From UMGS1649 sp045534225 (GTDB lineage: Bacteria; Bacillota; Clostridia; TANB77; CAG-465), in assembly GCA_045534225.1 (NCBI GenBank), contig JAZSJJ010000011.1, positions 180,912 through 244,911 of the forward strand: DNA of 64,000 nt, read 5' to 3'. Numbering within the stretch: the first letter of the stretch is position 1; each line of letters begins with the position of its first letter. The notes under the pieces were generated by a model. The model did not search any database and had not been told where the DNA came from. It saw only the letters and a program-made list of their open reading frames with translations. Positions 15,838-24,905 of this stretch are shown here, piece by piece. The position numbers were made by a program, and so were the translations under genes.

Positions 15838-16419
15838 TTATAGCAAATAACAAATACCATCGTATATTAAATTTAATAATATAGGTATAACTATAGTTGA
15901 TGCTAGCCAAAATAGTATTTTTCTTTTCTTACTTGCAATATTGTTTTTGTCCGTTATTGCAATTTCAACTATGGGGAATGCCGCCGCTAATTCCTTATAT
16001 ATAAACATATCTAATATAAACATAACAAAGAAAAAAAGCCCCATTATCATTATATATACGCTTCCACTTAAACTTTCTATTTTATTTATTAGATTGCTTA
16101 TTGCCAACGATGATATCATAGATATAACAGAGACCAACACGCATCCTACTATTTCGTTACCCAAAAGCAAACCCATTTTGCTTTGTTTTTTACAAAAAGA
16201 TAAGATTTCCATAAACTCCTTTTCCATCAGCGTAAACCAAGTTTCATTGCTTGACACTATTTCTATTTCACTGGTTCTATATCTTTCTTCATTATATAAA
16301 TATATATCTACTCTATCTTTATAGTCATCATTTTCGTAATGCATATAAATTCTATCTATTGCATACTCTTTAACCTTGTCATTATCAAAAATTCTGCTGT
16401 CTTCTCTTGAAATTTCCAA
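15838..16419 (-). CDS. Membrane protein, main part of a frameshifted gene
   Basis: This frame encodes 193 residues from a TTG at 16419, with three or four hydrophobic segments (about 85-110, 120-142 and 168-192) after a charged N-terminal region. No ATG and no good ribosome binding site exists in this frame. The frame is open upstream to 16474, and a 37-residue frame with a strong site (16439-16552) enters in the neighbouring frame. The simplest reading is one gene of about 230 residues broken by a one-base indel near 16441-16474. No family was recognised. Confidence 0.6.
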   Translation of the reverse strand: MEISREDSRIFDNDKVKEYAIDRIYMHYENDDYKDRVDIYLYNEERYRTSEIEIVSSNETWFTLMEKEFMEILSFCKKQSKMGLLLGNEIVGCVLVSVISMISSLAISNLINKIESLSGSVYIMIMGLFFFVMFILDMFIYKELAAAFPIVEIAITDKNNIASKKRKILFWLASTIVIPILLNLIYDGICYLL

Positions 16420-16438
16420 CCCACTCTTAAACCTAACA

Positions 16439-16552
16439 CTAAATTCTATTTTTCCGTTTGTTTTCTTGCTTTTCTAAACATTTTGCCATACGATTGATGT
16501 TTTCAAAATTGATTATTACATTCTTTATTGGTATACTGGTCTTTTGTTTCAT
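16439..16552 (-). CDS. N-terminal fragment of the frameshifted membrane-protein gene
   Basis: An ATG at 16552 follows GAGGGAG and encodes 37 residues (MKQKTSIPIKNVIINFENIN and a basic tail) before a TAG at 16439. The downstream frame overlaps in sense with a basic KR-K stretch continuing in the other frame. It is probably the true start of the gene at 15838-16419, separated by an indel in an A-rich tract. Confidence 0.5.
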   Translation of the reverse strand: MKQKTSIPIKNVIINFENINRMAKCLEKQENKRKNRI

Positions 16553-16638
16553 ATTTCTCCCTCATTACTATATGTTATTTTAACACATTTCCAGTCTATT
16601 TACAATACACTAGCCATTTTAACAAGATTACAAACCCT

Positions 16639-16678
16639 AAAAGAGATATATTTAGTGCAAACTAAATATATCTCTTTT
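16639..16678 (-). terminator. Rho-independent terminator
   Basis: A perfect 18-bp stem (16639-16656 with 16661-16678) with GCAA loop and flanking A/T runs, directly after the DUF362 stop codon. Confidence 0.88.
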
Positions 16679-16680
16679 AT

Positions 16681-17562
16681 CTATATCTCTATTAAATCAT
16701 ATTCCTTAGAACCAAAACCAAGTTTATCTGCAACATCTATAGTATGAGTACCATGTCTAGAATTAATTCTTTCTAGTAAATGTTCCTTCCCTATATCATT
16801 AGATTCCTTTACTAAGTCTATTGAGGCTTGGTCTATAGCTATTGGATCAGTAGATGCTAGCACACCTATATCTTTCATACAAGGATCTTCTGCTACTGCA
16901 CAGCAATCACAGTCAACTGACATATTAACCATAATGTTAATATATACAATGTTACCCTTAAAGTAATCTACTACAGAAGAAGCACTCTCTGCCATTGCTT
17001 CTAAAAACTTATCCTGTGGTGCTGTATTTTTCCATACAAGATTAACATCATTTGTAACACCAGCAGAATGAATCCAAGCTTTACCTGCTGCAGATGCAAG
17101 CCCAATGGATAGTTGTTTTAATGCACCACCATATCCACCCATAGGATGTCCTTTGAAATGGGATACAACTAACATAGAGTCATAATTTTTAATATTCTTA
17201 CCAACATAGTTTTTGTTAATAACAATACCATTAGGAATAGACATCTCTAAATCTGGTCCTTCACTATCCAATATATCTACATTAAAACATTTACTCCAAC
17301 CATGGTCTTCCATTAATTTAGTATGTTTATCTGTAGTATTTCTCTCACCATCATATGCAGTGTTACATTCTACAATTGTACCACCTACATAATCTACTAA
17401 TTCTTTTAGAAATTCTGGTCTTAAATAATTTTGATTACCTTTTTCTCCAGAATGAACTTTTACTGCTACTTTACCAGTAAGTTCTTTACCTACTGCTTTA
17501 TACATTTCCACCAAACTTTCTGGTGTTATTTCTTTTGTATAGTATACTTTTGATTTATTCAT
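16681..17562 (-). CDS. DUF362 family protein
   Basis: This 293-residue protein resembles the DUF362 family throughout: VAVKVHSGEKGNQNYLRPEFLKELVD near the start, a central VSHFKGHPMGGYGGALKQLSIGLASAAGK, and ASTDPIAIDQASIDLV near the end. The cysteine cluster VDCDCC and C-x-x-DPC in the C-terminal part could bind a metal or cluster, though the ferredoxin domain often appended to the family is absent. Its start overlaps the end of the helicase gene by 8 bp, so both are translated from one mRNA. Biochemical role is not established. Confidence 0.85.
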   Translation of the reverse strand: MNKSKVYYTKEITPESLVEMYKAVGKELTGKVAVKVHSGEKGNQNYLRPEFLKELVDYVGGTIVECNTAYDGERNTTDKHTKLMEDHGWSKCFNVDILDSEGPDLEMSIPNGIVINKNYVGKNIKNYDSMLVVSHFKGHPMGGYGGALKQLSIGLASAAGKAWIHSAGVTNDVNLVWKNTAPQDKFLEAMAESASSVVDYFKGNIVYINIMVNMSVDCDCCAVAEDPCMKDIGVLASTDPIAIDQASIDLVKESNDIGKEHLLERINSRHGTHTIDVADKLGFGSKEYDLIEI

Positions 17563-20302
17563 TGGTTGCCTCCTCTTTATCTATTTTTTGCCTTAATATT
17601 GCTAAGTCTCTATTATTTTCTCTCTTGTCAAAGTTATCAAATATTTTTGTTTGACTATCCGAATTCCAATATATTTTCAATTTATTTTTAGTCCTTGTTA
17701 TCGCAGTATAAAATATATTTTTTGTTATTTTATCTTCTATATTAGATGTTACTACTATTTTCACGCTATCATATTCCAATCCTTGTGCCTTATGTATTGA
17801 TATCGCATAAGATAAATTGAATGGAATAATATGATTATATTCATTTTCATCATCATCTTTGTCTGCGTATTCATTTACCTTAAAACGTACATTAATTTTG
17901 CCTTCATTTTCACTTTTAACGATGTTAACATCATACGGTGAAAAATTTGTATTTACTGCTTTTGCTTCAACTTCAATAGTAAACCACATGCAATTATTTT
18001 CTTCATCCTCTTCAATGTCTCTTATTATTCCTTTTAAGTTATTATATAAAAATGTATTAAATCTAGGACAATCGTTAAACAATATTGGATCATTTACTTT
18101 ATATGTGTCAATCCCAAAATTATATTCCTTATTTGGATTCAATTGTTGTTTTACTCTATTTATATTATTAATACCATACATTCCATCATAATTCAAACAT
18201 AATATTACTTCATCTTCAGATTCTTTAGAAAATATTTCTTGGGATAATGGCTGAGTATATTCTTGATTGCTTAAAATGTTAATTGCTTTTTTATTGTTGT
18301 ATCTGACACTATCCCATAAATCCAGCAATTCTGCATTTGATGTTCTATGCGTATCTTGCAAATTATATACAATCGCATCATTAAAATACTTATTACAAAA
18401 TTGAAACCAGTTACCATATTTTATAGATTCTATCTGATATATGTCACCAACTAAAATTATTGCTTTATACTGCTGTTTTTTTAATATTTTTATCATATCC
18501 GCATTACTTACCATACTACATTCATCAATGAAAAGAATATCTCTTTTTATTGATACGTTTTGAATATAATTAGCTATTGTGTAAAAATACGAGTTTTCTA
18601 TAGTTCCAATTCGTGTTTTCATATTTGCTACAGCTGTATTTGTATTAGCTATAAAACATTTAGTATAATCTTTTAACGCATTTGATAATATCTCTATCAT
18701 TTTTGTTTTTCCTGTTCCTGCTGGTCCATATATAAATGCTACCGTTCCACTTTCAAATATTTTTTCCAAAATATTTTCTTTATCTTTAGATATATCGTCT
18801 AAATTTTCAAATGCCACATACATATTAATTGTTTCTTTTAATTCTTCATCGTAAGTTTTAGAGTATTCCTTTAATAATGAAATTATTTCTATCATATCTT
18901 TTTCGTATGAATCTATATACACCATTTTATTCTCTAATTTTAATATATTATTGCTATTTGGTTTTATTCTTAAAAATCTCACGTTAAACTTGTCTATTAA
19001 CTCTACAATATTGTCAAAATTTTCAATTTCTGTAACGGGTGTATATAATTTGTTTTCCGTTTCAATATTGCTCTTTATTTTGCCATATAATAATTCTTCG
19101 TCTTTATCATGCATATCTATTGCTTTAATTAAATGATGCCACGTTATATTATGCTTGTATAATGACATTGCATATGGCATAACATCAAACATACCACTTT
19201 GAGGTCTTATATATAATTCTTTAAATACAAAATTTAACTCATCTGCTTGTTGCTCTCTAATAACAACATTTTCCATACTAGTTGTTAAATATCTTAAAAT
19301 GTTATGTCCTTTTTTATTAAATACAATAACTTCTCTTATTTTCTCAAGAGCATCTGTAATAACATGATTGTCCGCCCCCTCCTCTAACTGTGATTTTATA
19401 GTTGTATAAGTTTGATAATCTGTACTCACTATGTTTGTAATTGTTTCTTGATTGTCTGTTAAGTACTTCATTAGATTTTTATATTCTCTATAATCTTCGT
19501 TAAATTGTTTATTTATACCAAAGAATTTAAATATATTTTTTAATTCACATATTCTAATCGCAACTTTATAATCGTTTATAATTTTAATCTTTGTTTTACC
19601 AATATTTAATTTAACCTCTTTATCTAATACAGAAATATTTATAGAGTAATTATCAGGTATATATTTTTTAGAATATAATGTAATATGCTCAAATTTATTC
19701 TTATAATCTGTTGCCTTTGACAACACTATTTCATAATATATATTTCCTCTAGAATAAATTGTATTAACTTTTTGGACATAAAATTTCCCTTTTACAAATT
19801 TCGATTGAGAATCCTTTTCAGCTTCAACAACTTGACATATAAGATCATAATTATCTTTCATAGATTTGTCATCATAAATAGGGAAGTTCTCCATATTTTT
19901 TATTATTTCAATATCATAATCATCGTGTAATAATTTCTTTATTAAACATATATACCTAAAATAATATGCAACTAACTTTTCAGCCCCATCTTCACTAGGT
20001 GTGTAATGAGAAGATGTGCCCTGTAAAAAATCATAAAACTCTAATATAAACTTATATTTCCTGTTTCCTTTAAGTTCTGTTAAAGACGGAAAAACATTAT
20101 CATAATGTGTGTCTAATTTTTTATTATTTGTTCTATTATTTATTAATATAGCAACATCTTCTACTAGATTCCTTAGCTGAGATAAAATATTTTCAGATAA
20201 AAATCCTTTGTCTTTTAGTGTTTCATAATATTCTATATTTTTTTCTATTATATTTGATATATATCTTATTTCTTTTTCTGGGCTTATTCTTTTAGTTGCC
20301 AT
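17555..20302 (-). CDS. RecD-like superfamily 1 DNA helicase
   Basis: A 915-residue protein. The last 400 residues are a superfamily 1 helicase of RecD/TraA type: Walker A FIYGPAGTGKTKM (about 520-532), FIANTNTAVANMKTR, Walker B ILFIDECSMVSN, LVGDIYQIE with the motif III glutamine replaced by Y-Q, and the C-terminal ISIHKAQGLEYD and FYTAITRTKNKL motifs. The first 500 residues match no recognised domain and may be a nuclease or specificity region. Situated after a GIY-YIG gene and a type I restriction operon, it is probably part of the defence island. Confidence 0.85.
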   Translation of the reverse strand: MATKRISPEKEIRYISNIIEKNIEYYETLKDKGFLSENILSQLRNLVEDVAILINNRTNNKKLDTHYDNVFPSLTELKGNRKYKFILEFYDFLQGTSSHYTPSEDGAEKLVAYYFRYICLIKKLLHDDYDIEIIKNMENFPIYDDKSMKDNYDLICQVVEAEKDSQSKFVKGKFYVQKVNTIYSRGNIYYEIVLSKATDYKNKFEHITLYSKKYIPDNYSINISVLDKEVKLNIGKTKIKIINDYKVAIRICELKNIFKFFGINKQFNEDYREYKNLMKYLTDNQETITNIVSTDYQTYTTIKSQLEEGADNHVITDALEKIREVIVFNKKGHNILRYLTTSMENVVIREQQADELNFVFKELYIRPQSGMFDVMPYAMSLYKHNITWHHLIKAIDMHDKDEELLYGKIKSNIETENKLYTPVTEIENFDNIVELIDKFNVRFLRIKPNSNNILKLENKMVYIDSYEKDMIEIISLLKEYSKTYDEELKETINMYVAFENLDDISKDKENILEKIFESGTVAFIYGPAGTGKTKMIEILSNALKDYTKCFIANTNTAVANMKTRIGTIENSYFYTIANYIQNVSIKRDILFIDECSMVSNADMIKILKKQQYKAIILVGDIYQIESIKYGNWFQFCNKYFNDAIVYNLQDTHRTSNAELLDLWDSVRYNNKKAINILSNQEYTQPLSQEIFSKESEDEVILCLNYDGMYGINNINRVKQQLNPNKEYNFGIDTYKVNDPILFNDCPRFNTFLYNNLKGIIRDIEEDEENNCMWFTIEVEAKAVNTNFSPYDVNIVKSENEGKINVRFKVNEYADKDDDENEYNHIIPFNLSYAISIHKAQGLEYDSVKIVVTSNIEDKITKNIFYTAITRTKNKLKIYWNSDSQTKIFDNFDKRENNRDLAILRQKIDKEEATNE

Positions 20303-20348
20303 TTTTCCTCCTATTTATAATTAATACTATAATACTATTCTTTGCTCC

Positions 20349-20379
20349 GATATATTGTCGAACCCTGTCGAAATATATC
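20349..20379. repeat. Inverted repeat enclosing two TGTCGAA direct repeats
   Basis: GATATATT (20349-20356) and AATATATC (20372-20379) form an 8-bp inverted repeat around two TGTCGAA copies (20356-20362, 20366-20372) spaced exactly 10 bp, one helical turn. It lies between the GIY-YIG gene and the helicase start and could be an operator. Confidence 0.5.
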
Positions 20380-20434
20380 AAAAAAGCAAAACAATCCTGT
20401 ATACACTACATTCATATCTTGCTTTTCATTTGTT

Positions 20435-21118
20435 TTATTCTCTATTACGTAAAGTGTCTATGTACTCTCCATCCTGTGTCTTCCACCATTTCCATCCGTT
20501 GTTAGCATTACCTAATACTATCCAACCAGCTGTACTTGGAGATTTACATTCTACATCTTCCATTAGAATACCATTTTCTATTTTAGCAGTTCTTCTTGGT
20601 TCTGGCATCCAATCTCTTTTACATGGAAGGCATTGACTACCTTGTAAAACAATAAACCTGCCATTTTCTACTCTCATAGTAGCTTTTATTGTTCCGTGTT
20701 TCTTTAATTTTTCTTCAATATAATATTCACCATCAGGTATTATAGACTTTTCACCATCATATATATTCGTTTGCACTTCATCTGTTGCAGTACTAAAAAC
20801 TTCTTCCTTTGTTATAGATTTAGGAAACACCTGTTTCCCTTCAAGAGAAGAAAGTAATTGTACAACCAATTCTGCATCAACTGCAAACAATTCACTCTTT
20901 TCTACTCTACTTTTACTAAACAATTCTTGAATTAAAGTTTCTTTTTCATTATAGTCTTCTAACTCTATAGCAAATCTTCTTTTTAGTCCTACAACTTGAT
21001 TGTATCCGTTACGTTCTAAGTTGTACATTCTTTGTTCAAAATTATCTATACCTGTTTTACCTATCTTCACTAATCCTGGTACAACAGTAGTCATACAATA
21101 AATTATTCCTCTTGCCAT
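20435..21118 (-). CDS. GIY-YIG (T5orf172-like) nuclease-fold protein with DUF4357 domain
   Basis: The 227-residue protein begins with a GIY-YIG-like fold of the T5orf172/MUG113 kind: IIYCMTTVVPGLVKIGKTG in place of GIY and YIG, then the usual conserved arginine and RFAIELEDYNEKETLIQELF containing the metal-binding E. The C-terminal third, from IKATMRVENGRFIVLQGS to SPSTAGWIVLGNANNGWKWWK, is DUF4357. This fusion occurs near restriction systems. It lies 30 bp downstream of hsdR on the same strand. It could cleave modified or invading DNA, which is inference. Confidence 0.83.
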   Translation of the reverse strand: MARGIIYCMTTVVPGLVKIGKTGIDNFEQRMYNLERNGYNQVVGLKRRFAIELEDYNEKETLIQELFSKSRVEKSELFAVDAELVVQLLSSLEGKQVFPKSITKEEVFSTATDEVQTNIYDGEKSIIPDGEYYIEEKLKKHGTIKATMRVENGRFIVLQGSQCLPCKRDWMPEPRRTAKIENGILMEDVECKSPSTAGWIVLGNANNGWKWWKTQDGEYIDTLRNRE

Positions 21119-21148
21119 TTATTCTCTCCTTTGCTCCACTACTTAAAA

Positions 21149-24100
21149 TTACGCTAATTTCTCAGCAGTTTCATTTATATTATCAATATCTTCTTTAATT
21201 TCCTTAAATATATCTATACTATTTCCAAACAAGTCATAAACTTCACCAACATTCTTAAATGGTTGTTCTGTAAGTTTTTCCATCTCTATTGTTCCATTTT
21301 TTATAACATAATCCACTAACAATTTCACAAATTGAATTTGTTTCATATTAAGTCTATTTTCATTTATATATTTATAAAAAATGTCACTAACAACACTCTT
21401 ATCTAATCCTACAATACTTCTAACCACTTTTATTATATTTGTATCTCCATAAACTTGAGCATATTCTTTATTACTTCCTAATTCTTCGAATAGTATTTTT
21501 TCTAGATTCTCTTTATCTTGTTCTGTTAATTTTATATTATGTCTTATTTTCCAAATAATAATATTTTCTATATTTCCTGTTAAAAACTTTTCAAGCTTTT
21601 TCTTATAGTTAGTAAAGTTAGTGTCTGGATCAACGCACACATCATCTTCATTAACTTGTGTTAAATCATCTTCTATGTCTATATATACAATAGGTCTTAC
21701 GTATATATCCATAAATTGCATTAATCCTCTTAGTTCTTTTCTTACTTCTTCAAGCATCCAGAAGTCTGCTTCTTTGATATAATCAGTTTCCGCCACTTTT
21801 ATTATTAATTCTTGTTTTGCCTTAACTTGTGGTACCGTTCCTAGTTTTTCTAACTCCTCAACAGTCTTAATTATCATACTTTCGCATCTACTTGTTTTCT
21901 CTTGTCTTATTCTCTTTATTTGTAATTGATATATTAAATTATCAAATTTCTTCGCTTCCTCATCTTCTTCTGATGAATTAAACAATGGTATTAAATTTTC
22001 TTTAACATCTGCGGCATCTATAGCTGATATGTATGTCCAACTATTGATTTTAGAATATTGTTCTATATAGCGAAGTTTACTTCTAACATCGAATCTTTCG
22101 TCGTTTAATCCTTTAATTAGTTCAACAAATTCTTTTACTAGCATTTCTCTATAGGCACGATATTCTTCTGTTTGATATTTCAAATTTTGAAGTTCTATAA
22201 TTAGGTCTAATTTCCAACCATATATTCTTTCATTTAAACTAATTGTAGTATCACTTTCTTTGCCTTTAGGATTCTCCGAAAAGAACTCAAAGTTTCTACA
22301 GTAGTCAAATATGTAAAATTCTTTCTTGTCTACACCCACTCCAAATAAATCTTTGCAAAGTCTAGTTCCTCTTCCTATCATTTGCCAGAATTTAATTTTT
22401 GATTTTACAGGTTTAAAGAATACTAAGTTTAACACTTCTGGCACATCTACGCCTGTATCCATCATATCAACAGACACTGCTATTTGTGGCCATTTATTTG
22501 GTGTTGAAAAATCTTCTATAATAGTTTCATTATATTTAACTTGATTGTCTATTAATTTTGCGAATTCACCTTTATAATGAGGATATAATTCATTAAATGT
22601 ATCTACTATTTTTTGAGCATGCTTGTGATTTCTAGCAAATATTATAGTCTTTCCAAGTTCGTTGCCATTTTTAACTTTTAAGCCTTTTTCCATTAACAGT
22701 TCTAATAACTTTTTAATTGTATCTCTATTAAACAGCCAGCTATTAATAGCCTCGGCGTTTATTTCTTCTGGCATTTCATCTTCTTCATTTGCAAAAGTAT
22801 TTTCATATTCTTCTCTTTGCTCAGCATTTAGCTCTGAATATTTTATACCTCTACTCATAAAATTAGTACTTGTTTGAATTGTATGATAATCCACTAAATA
22901 TCCTTCTTTTACTGCTTTATCATATTCGTATGCATATGTAGGCACATCATTTTCTATTTCAAAAAATCTATATGTATTTCTATCCAAATCGTTTCTTGGA
23001 GTTGCAGTTAGTCCAACAACCAAACCATCAAAATATTCAAATATAGCTTGATATTTTTTATATATACTTCTATGGGCTTCATCTACTATTATTAAATCAA
23101 AATGCCCAGGTGTAAATAATTTATTTCCACTCTTGCTCTTTGTATTATCTATAGCATTCATCATTGTTTGATATGTCGAGAATACTATTCTTGAATCTTC
23201 TGGATTATCTACTGTACTTAACAAATTACAAGTAGAAACATTAGGTAATAATTTTGTAAAATTATTCTTTGCTTGTTTTACAAGAACAGTTCTATCTGCT
23301 AAAAACAATACGTTTTTAACCCATTCCTTGTCTGCTAGTACATCTACAATAGATATAGCAGTTCTTGTCTTACCTGTTCCTGTTGCCATAACTATTAAAG
23401 CTTTTCTATGTCCTTCTTCAAATGTTTCACATACACTTTTTACGGCTTCTAATTGATATTCTCTATTTGTAATCTTTTCATCTATATATATGTGTTGTAA
23501 GCTTTGTTTACTTTTTCTTCTATTTACAAGAAGTTGTAATTCATCTTGTGTATAGAATCCTGCAACTTTTCTAGGAGCATAGTTCATATCATCCCACATA
23601 TATATTTCAAATCCATTTGTGTAATATATAACAGGTCTTTGATGATATTCATTTTCTATGCAATCCGCATAAAGTTTTGCCTGATTTTGTCCTACTCTTG
23701 GATCAGAACTTGTCCTTTTAGCTTCTACTACTGCTAAAGGCAAACCATTTTTACCAAACAATACATAATCTGCAAATCCTTCGTTTTTGTTGTTGGGCAT
23801 TCCTGTAAGTTTTAATTCCTCAGAAATGTTTGTATCAAAATCCCAACCTGCAAGTTTTAATTCTAAATCTATATATTTCTTTCTAGTCTCATATTCAGAA
23901 ATATCTTTAACTTCGAATGTACAACTTTCTTCTTTTTTAGTACGTTTTTCAGTTAATTTTGCTCTTAACTCTGCATTTTCTTTTCTTGTCTCTGCTAGCT
24001 TTTTATCTTTCTTTTCTAATTCTTCATATAACGATTCACGTTCTTTTACTGCTAAAACATTTACACTTTCTGTTTGTAAAAGAGATTCATCAAATTCTTG

Positions 24101-24493
24101 CTCTTCGAATTCATCTGCATAAGAATATGCAATCCATTGAGTAAAGTTATGCAAATATCTTAGAGCAAGAACAGCTTCTCCTCTTGATATTTTTTTGTTA
24201 TTATGCACAGCAAAATTGCCTAATTTGATTATATATTCAATTTGTTTTAACAATTTACCTTCAATAATATTCTTAAATGTTATATCGTGAACAAGTGCTG
24301 ACAAGTTGTCTTGATATGGTATATCTAATTCATTATCGTTGGCATATATCCACTTAACCGCAAGTTCTAAAGCTCTTCTTGCCAGTATACTACAAGTAAC
24401 TGTATTTAAGCCTATTCCACTTTCAGCTTCACAACATGATTCTGAAAAATTGTTGAATATTTTATCTTTCCTTAAAAATTCAAAATTTGACAT
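21149..24493 (-). CDS. hsdR: Type I restriction enzyme R subunit
   Basis: The 1114-residue motor and nuclease subunit of a type I restriction-modification complex. It starts with a DUF4145-like helical domain (about 1-120, ARRALELAVKWIYAN), then a coiled coil (about 145-190), the PD-(D/E)XK nuclease core with GFADYVLFGKNGLPLAVVEAKRT, and a DEAD-type translocase: MATGTGKTRTA (about 370), DEAHRS (about 469) and QMIGRGTR. The C-terminal region is helical as in EcoEI-type R proteins. It is fourth in the hsdM-hsdS-small gene-hsdR order and appears intact. Confidence 0.95.
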   Translation of the reverse strand: MSNFEFLRKDKIFNNFSESCCEAESGIGLNTVTCSILARRALELAVKWIYANDNELDIPYQDNLSALVHDITFKNIIEGKLLKQIEYIIKLGNFAVHNNKKISRGEAVLALRYLHNFTQWIAYSYADEFEEQEFDESLLQTESVNVLAVKERESLYEELEKKDKKLAETRKENAELRAKLTEKRTKKEESCTFEVKDISEYETRKKYIDLELKLAGWDFDTNISEELKLTGMPNNKNEGFADYVLFGKNGLPLAVVEAKRTSSDPRVGQNQAKLYADCIENEYHQRPVIYYTNGFEIYMWDDMNYAPRKVAGFYTQDELQLLVNRRKSKQSLQHIYIDEKITNREYQLEAVKSVCETFEEGHRKALIVMATGTGKTRTAISIVDVLADKEWVKNVLFLADRTVLVKQAKNNFTKLLPNVSTCNLLSTVDNPEDSRIVFSTYQTMMNAIDNTKSKSGNKLFTPGHFDLIIVDEAHRSIYKKYQAIFEYFDGLVVGLTATPRNDLDRNTYRFFEIENDVPTYAYEYDKAVKEGYLVDYHTIQTSTNFMSRGIKYSELNAEQREEYENTFANEEDEMPEEINAEAINSWLFNRDTIKKLLELLMEKGLKVKNGNELGKTIIFARNHKHAQKIVDTFNELYPHYKGEFAKLIDNQVKYNETIIEDFSTPNKWPQIAVSVDMMDTGVDVPEVLNLVFFKPVKSKIKFWQMIGRGTRLCKDLFGVGVDKKEFYIFDYCRNFEFFSENPKGKESDTTISLNERIYGWKLDLIIELQNLKYQTEEYRAYREMLVKEFVELIKGLNDERFDVRSKLRYIEQYSKINSWTYISAIDAADVKENLIPLFNSSEEDEEAKKFDNLIYQLQIKRIRQEKTSRCESMIIKTVEELEKLGTVPQVKAKQELIIKVAETDYIKEADFWMLEEVRKELRGLMQFMDIYVRPIVYIDIEDDLTQVNEDDVCVDPDTNFTNYKKKLEKFLTGNIENIIIWKIRHNIKLTEQDKENLEKILFEELGSNKEYAQVYGDTNIIKVVRSIVGLDKSVVSDIFYKYINENRLNMKQIQFVKLLVDYVIKNGTIEMEKLTEQPFKNVGEVYDLFGNSIDIFKEIKEDIDNINETAEKLA

Positions 24494-24504
24494 CTTTTAC
24501 TCCT

Positions 24505-24894
24505 TTAATCATTATTTTTTCCTATTGCACCAAATGTATCCGTTAACTCTGCTAGACTTTTTAACATTTCTGTACCTTTTTTAGGATTATTTATTACATT
24601 TTTTAGAAATTCTATTCCTAATTTTTCGCCAACATCTTCCTTTTGGGGAATTACAGTTTTTTCAACAATATTTGTTATTGTATCTTGCAGTTTGTTATAT
24701 CCCTCTTGATTTAATCTTTCAATTACTTCTATTTTTTTATCAATTTGTGCTAAAACATCTTTAGTCTTATCATAATTTTCTCTACTAATTCTCTCGTGTT
24801 CTGACGAAGATTGCATTGACACTATTGCTAATATAATTGATACAATTGAACCAATTAATGATATTATACTTAAAACCAATGATAACATTTCCAT
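24505..24894 (-). CDS. Small membrane-anchored coiled-coil protein inside hsd operon
   Basis: A 129-residue protein between hsdS and hsdR with only 11 bp on either side, so it is part of the operon. Residues about 3-26 form one hydrophobic membrane segment, residues about 32-75 a charged coiled coil (LAQIDKKIEVIERLNQEGYNKL), and the C-terminal part is amphipathic with an NNPKKG turn. AGGAGCG precedes the ATG. No family was recognised. A membrane-tethered partner is not part of a standard type I enzyme. It might localise the complex or be an associated effector. Confidence 0.75.
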   Translation of the reverse strand: MEMLSLVLSIISLIGSIVSIILAIVSMQSSSEHERISRENYDKTKDVLAQIDKKIEVIERLNQEGYNKLQDTITNIVEKTVIPQKEDVGEKLGIEFLKNVINNPKKGTEMLKSLAELTDTFGAIGKNND

Positions 24895-24905
24895 ATCACA
24901 CGCTC

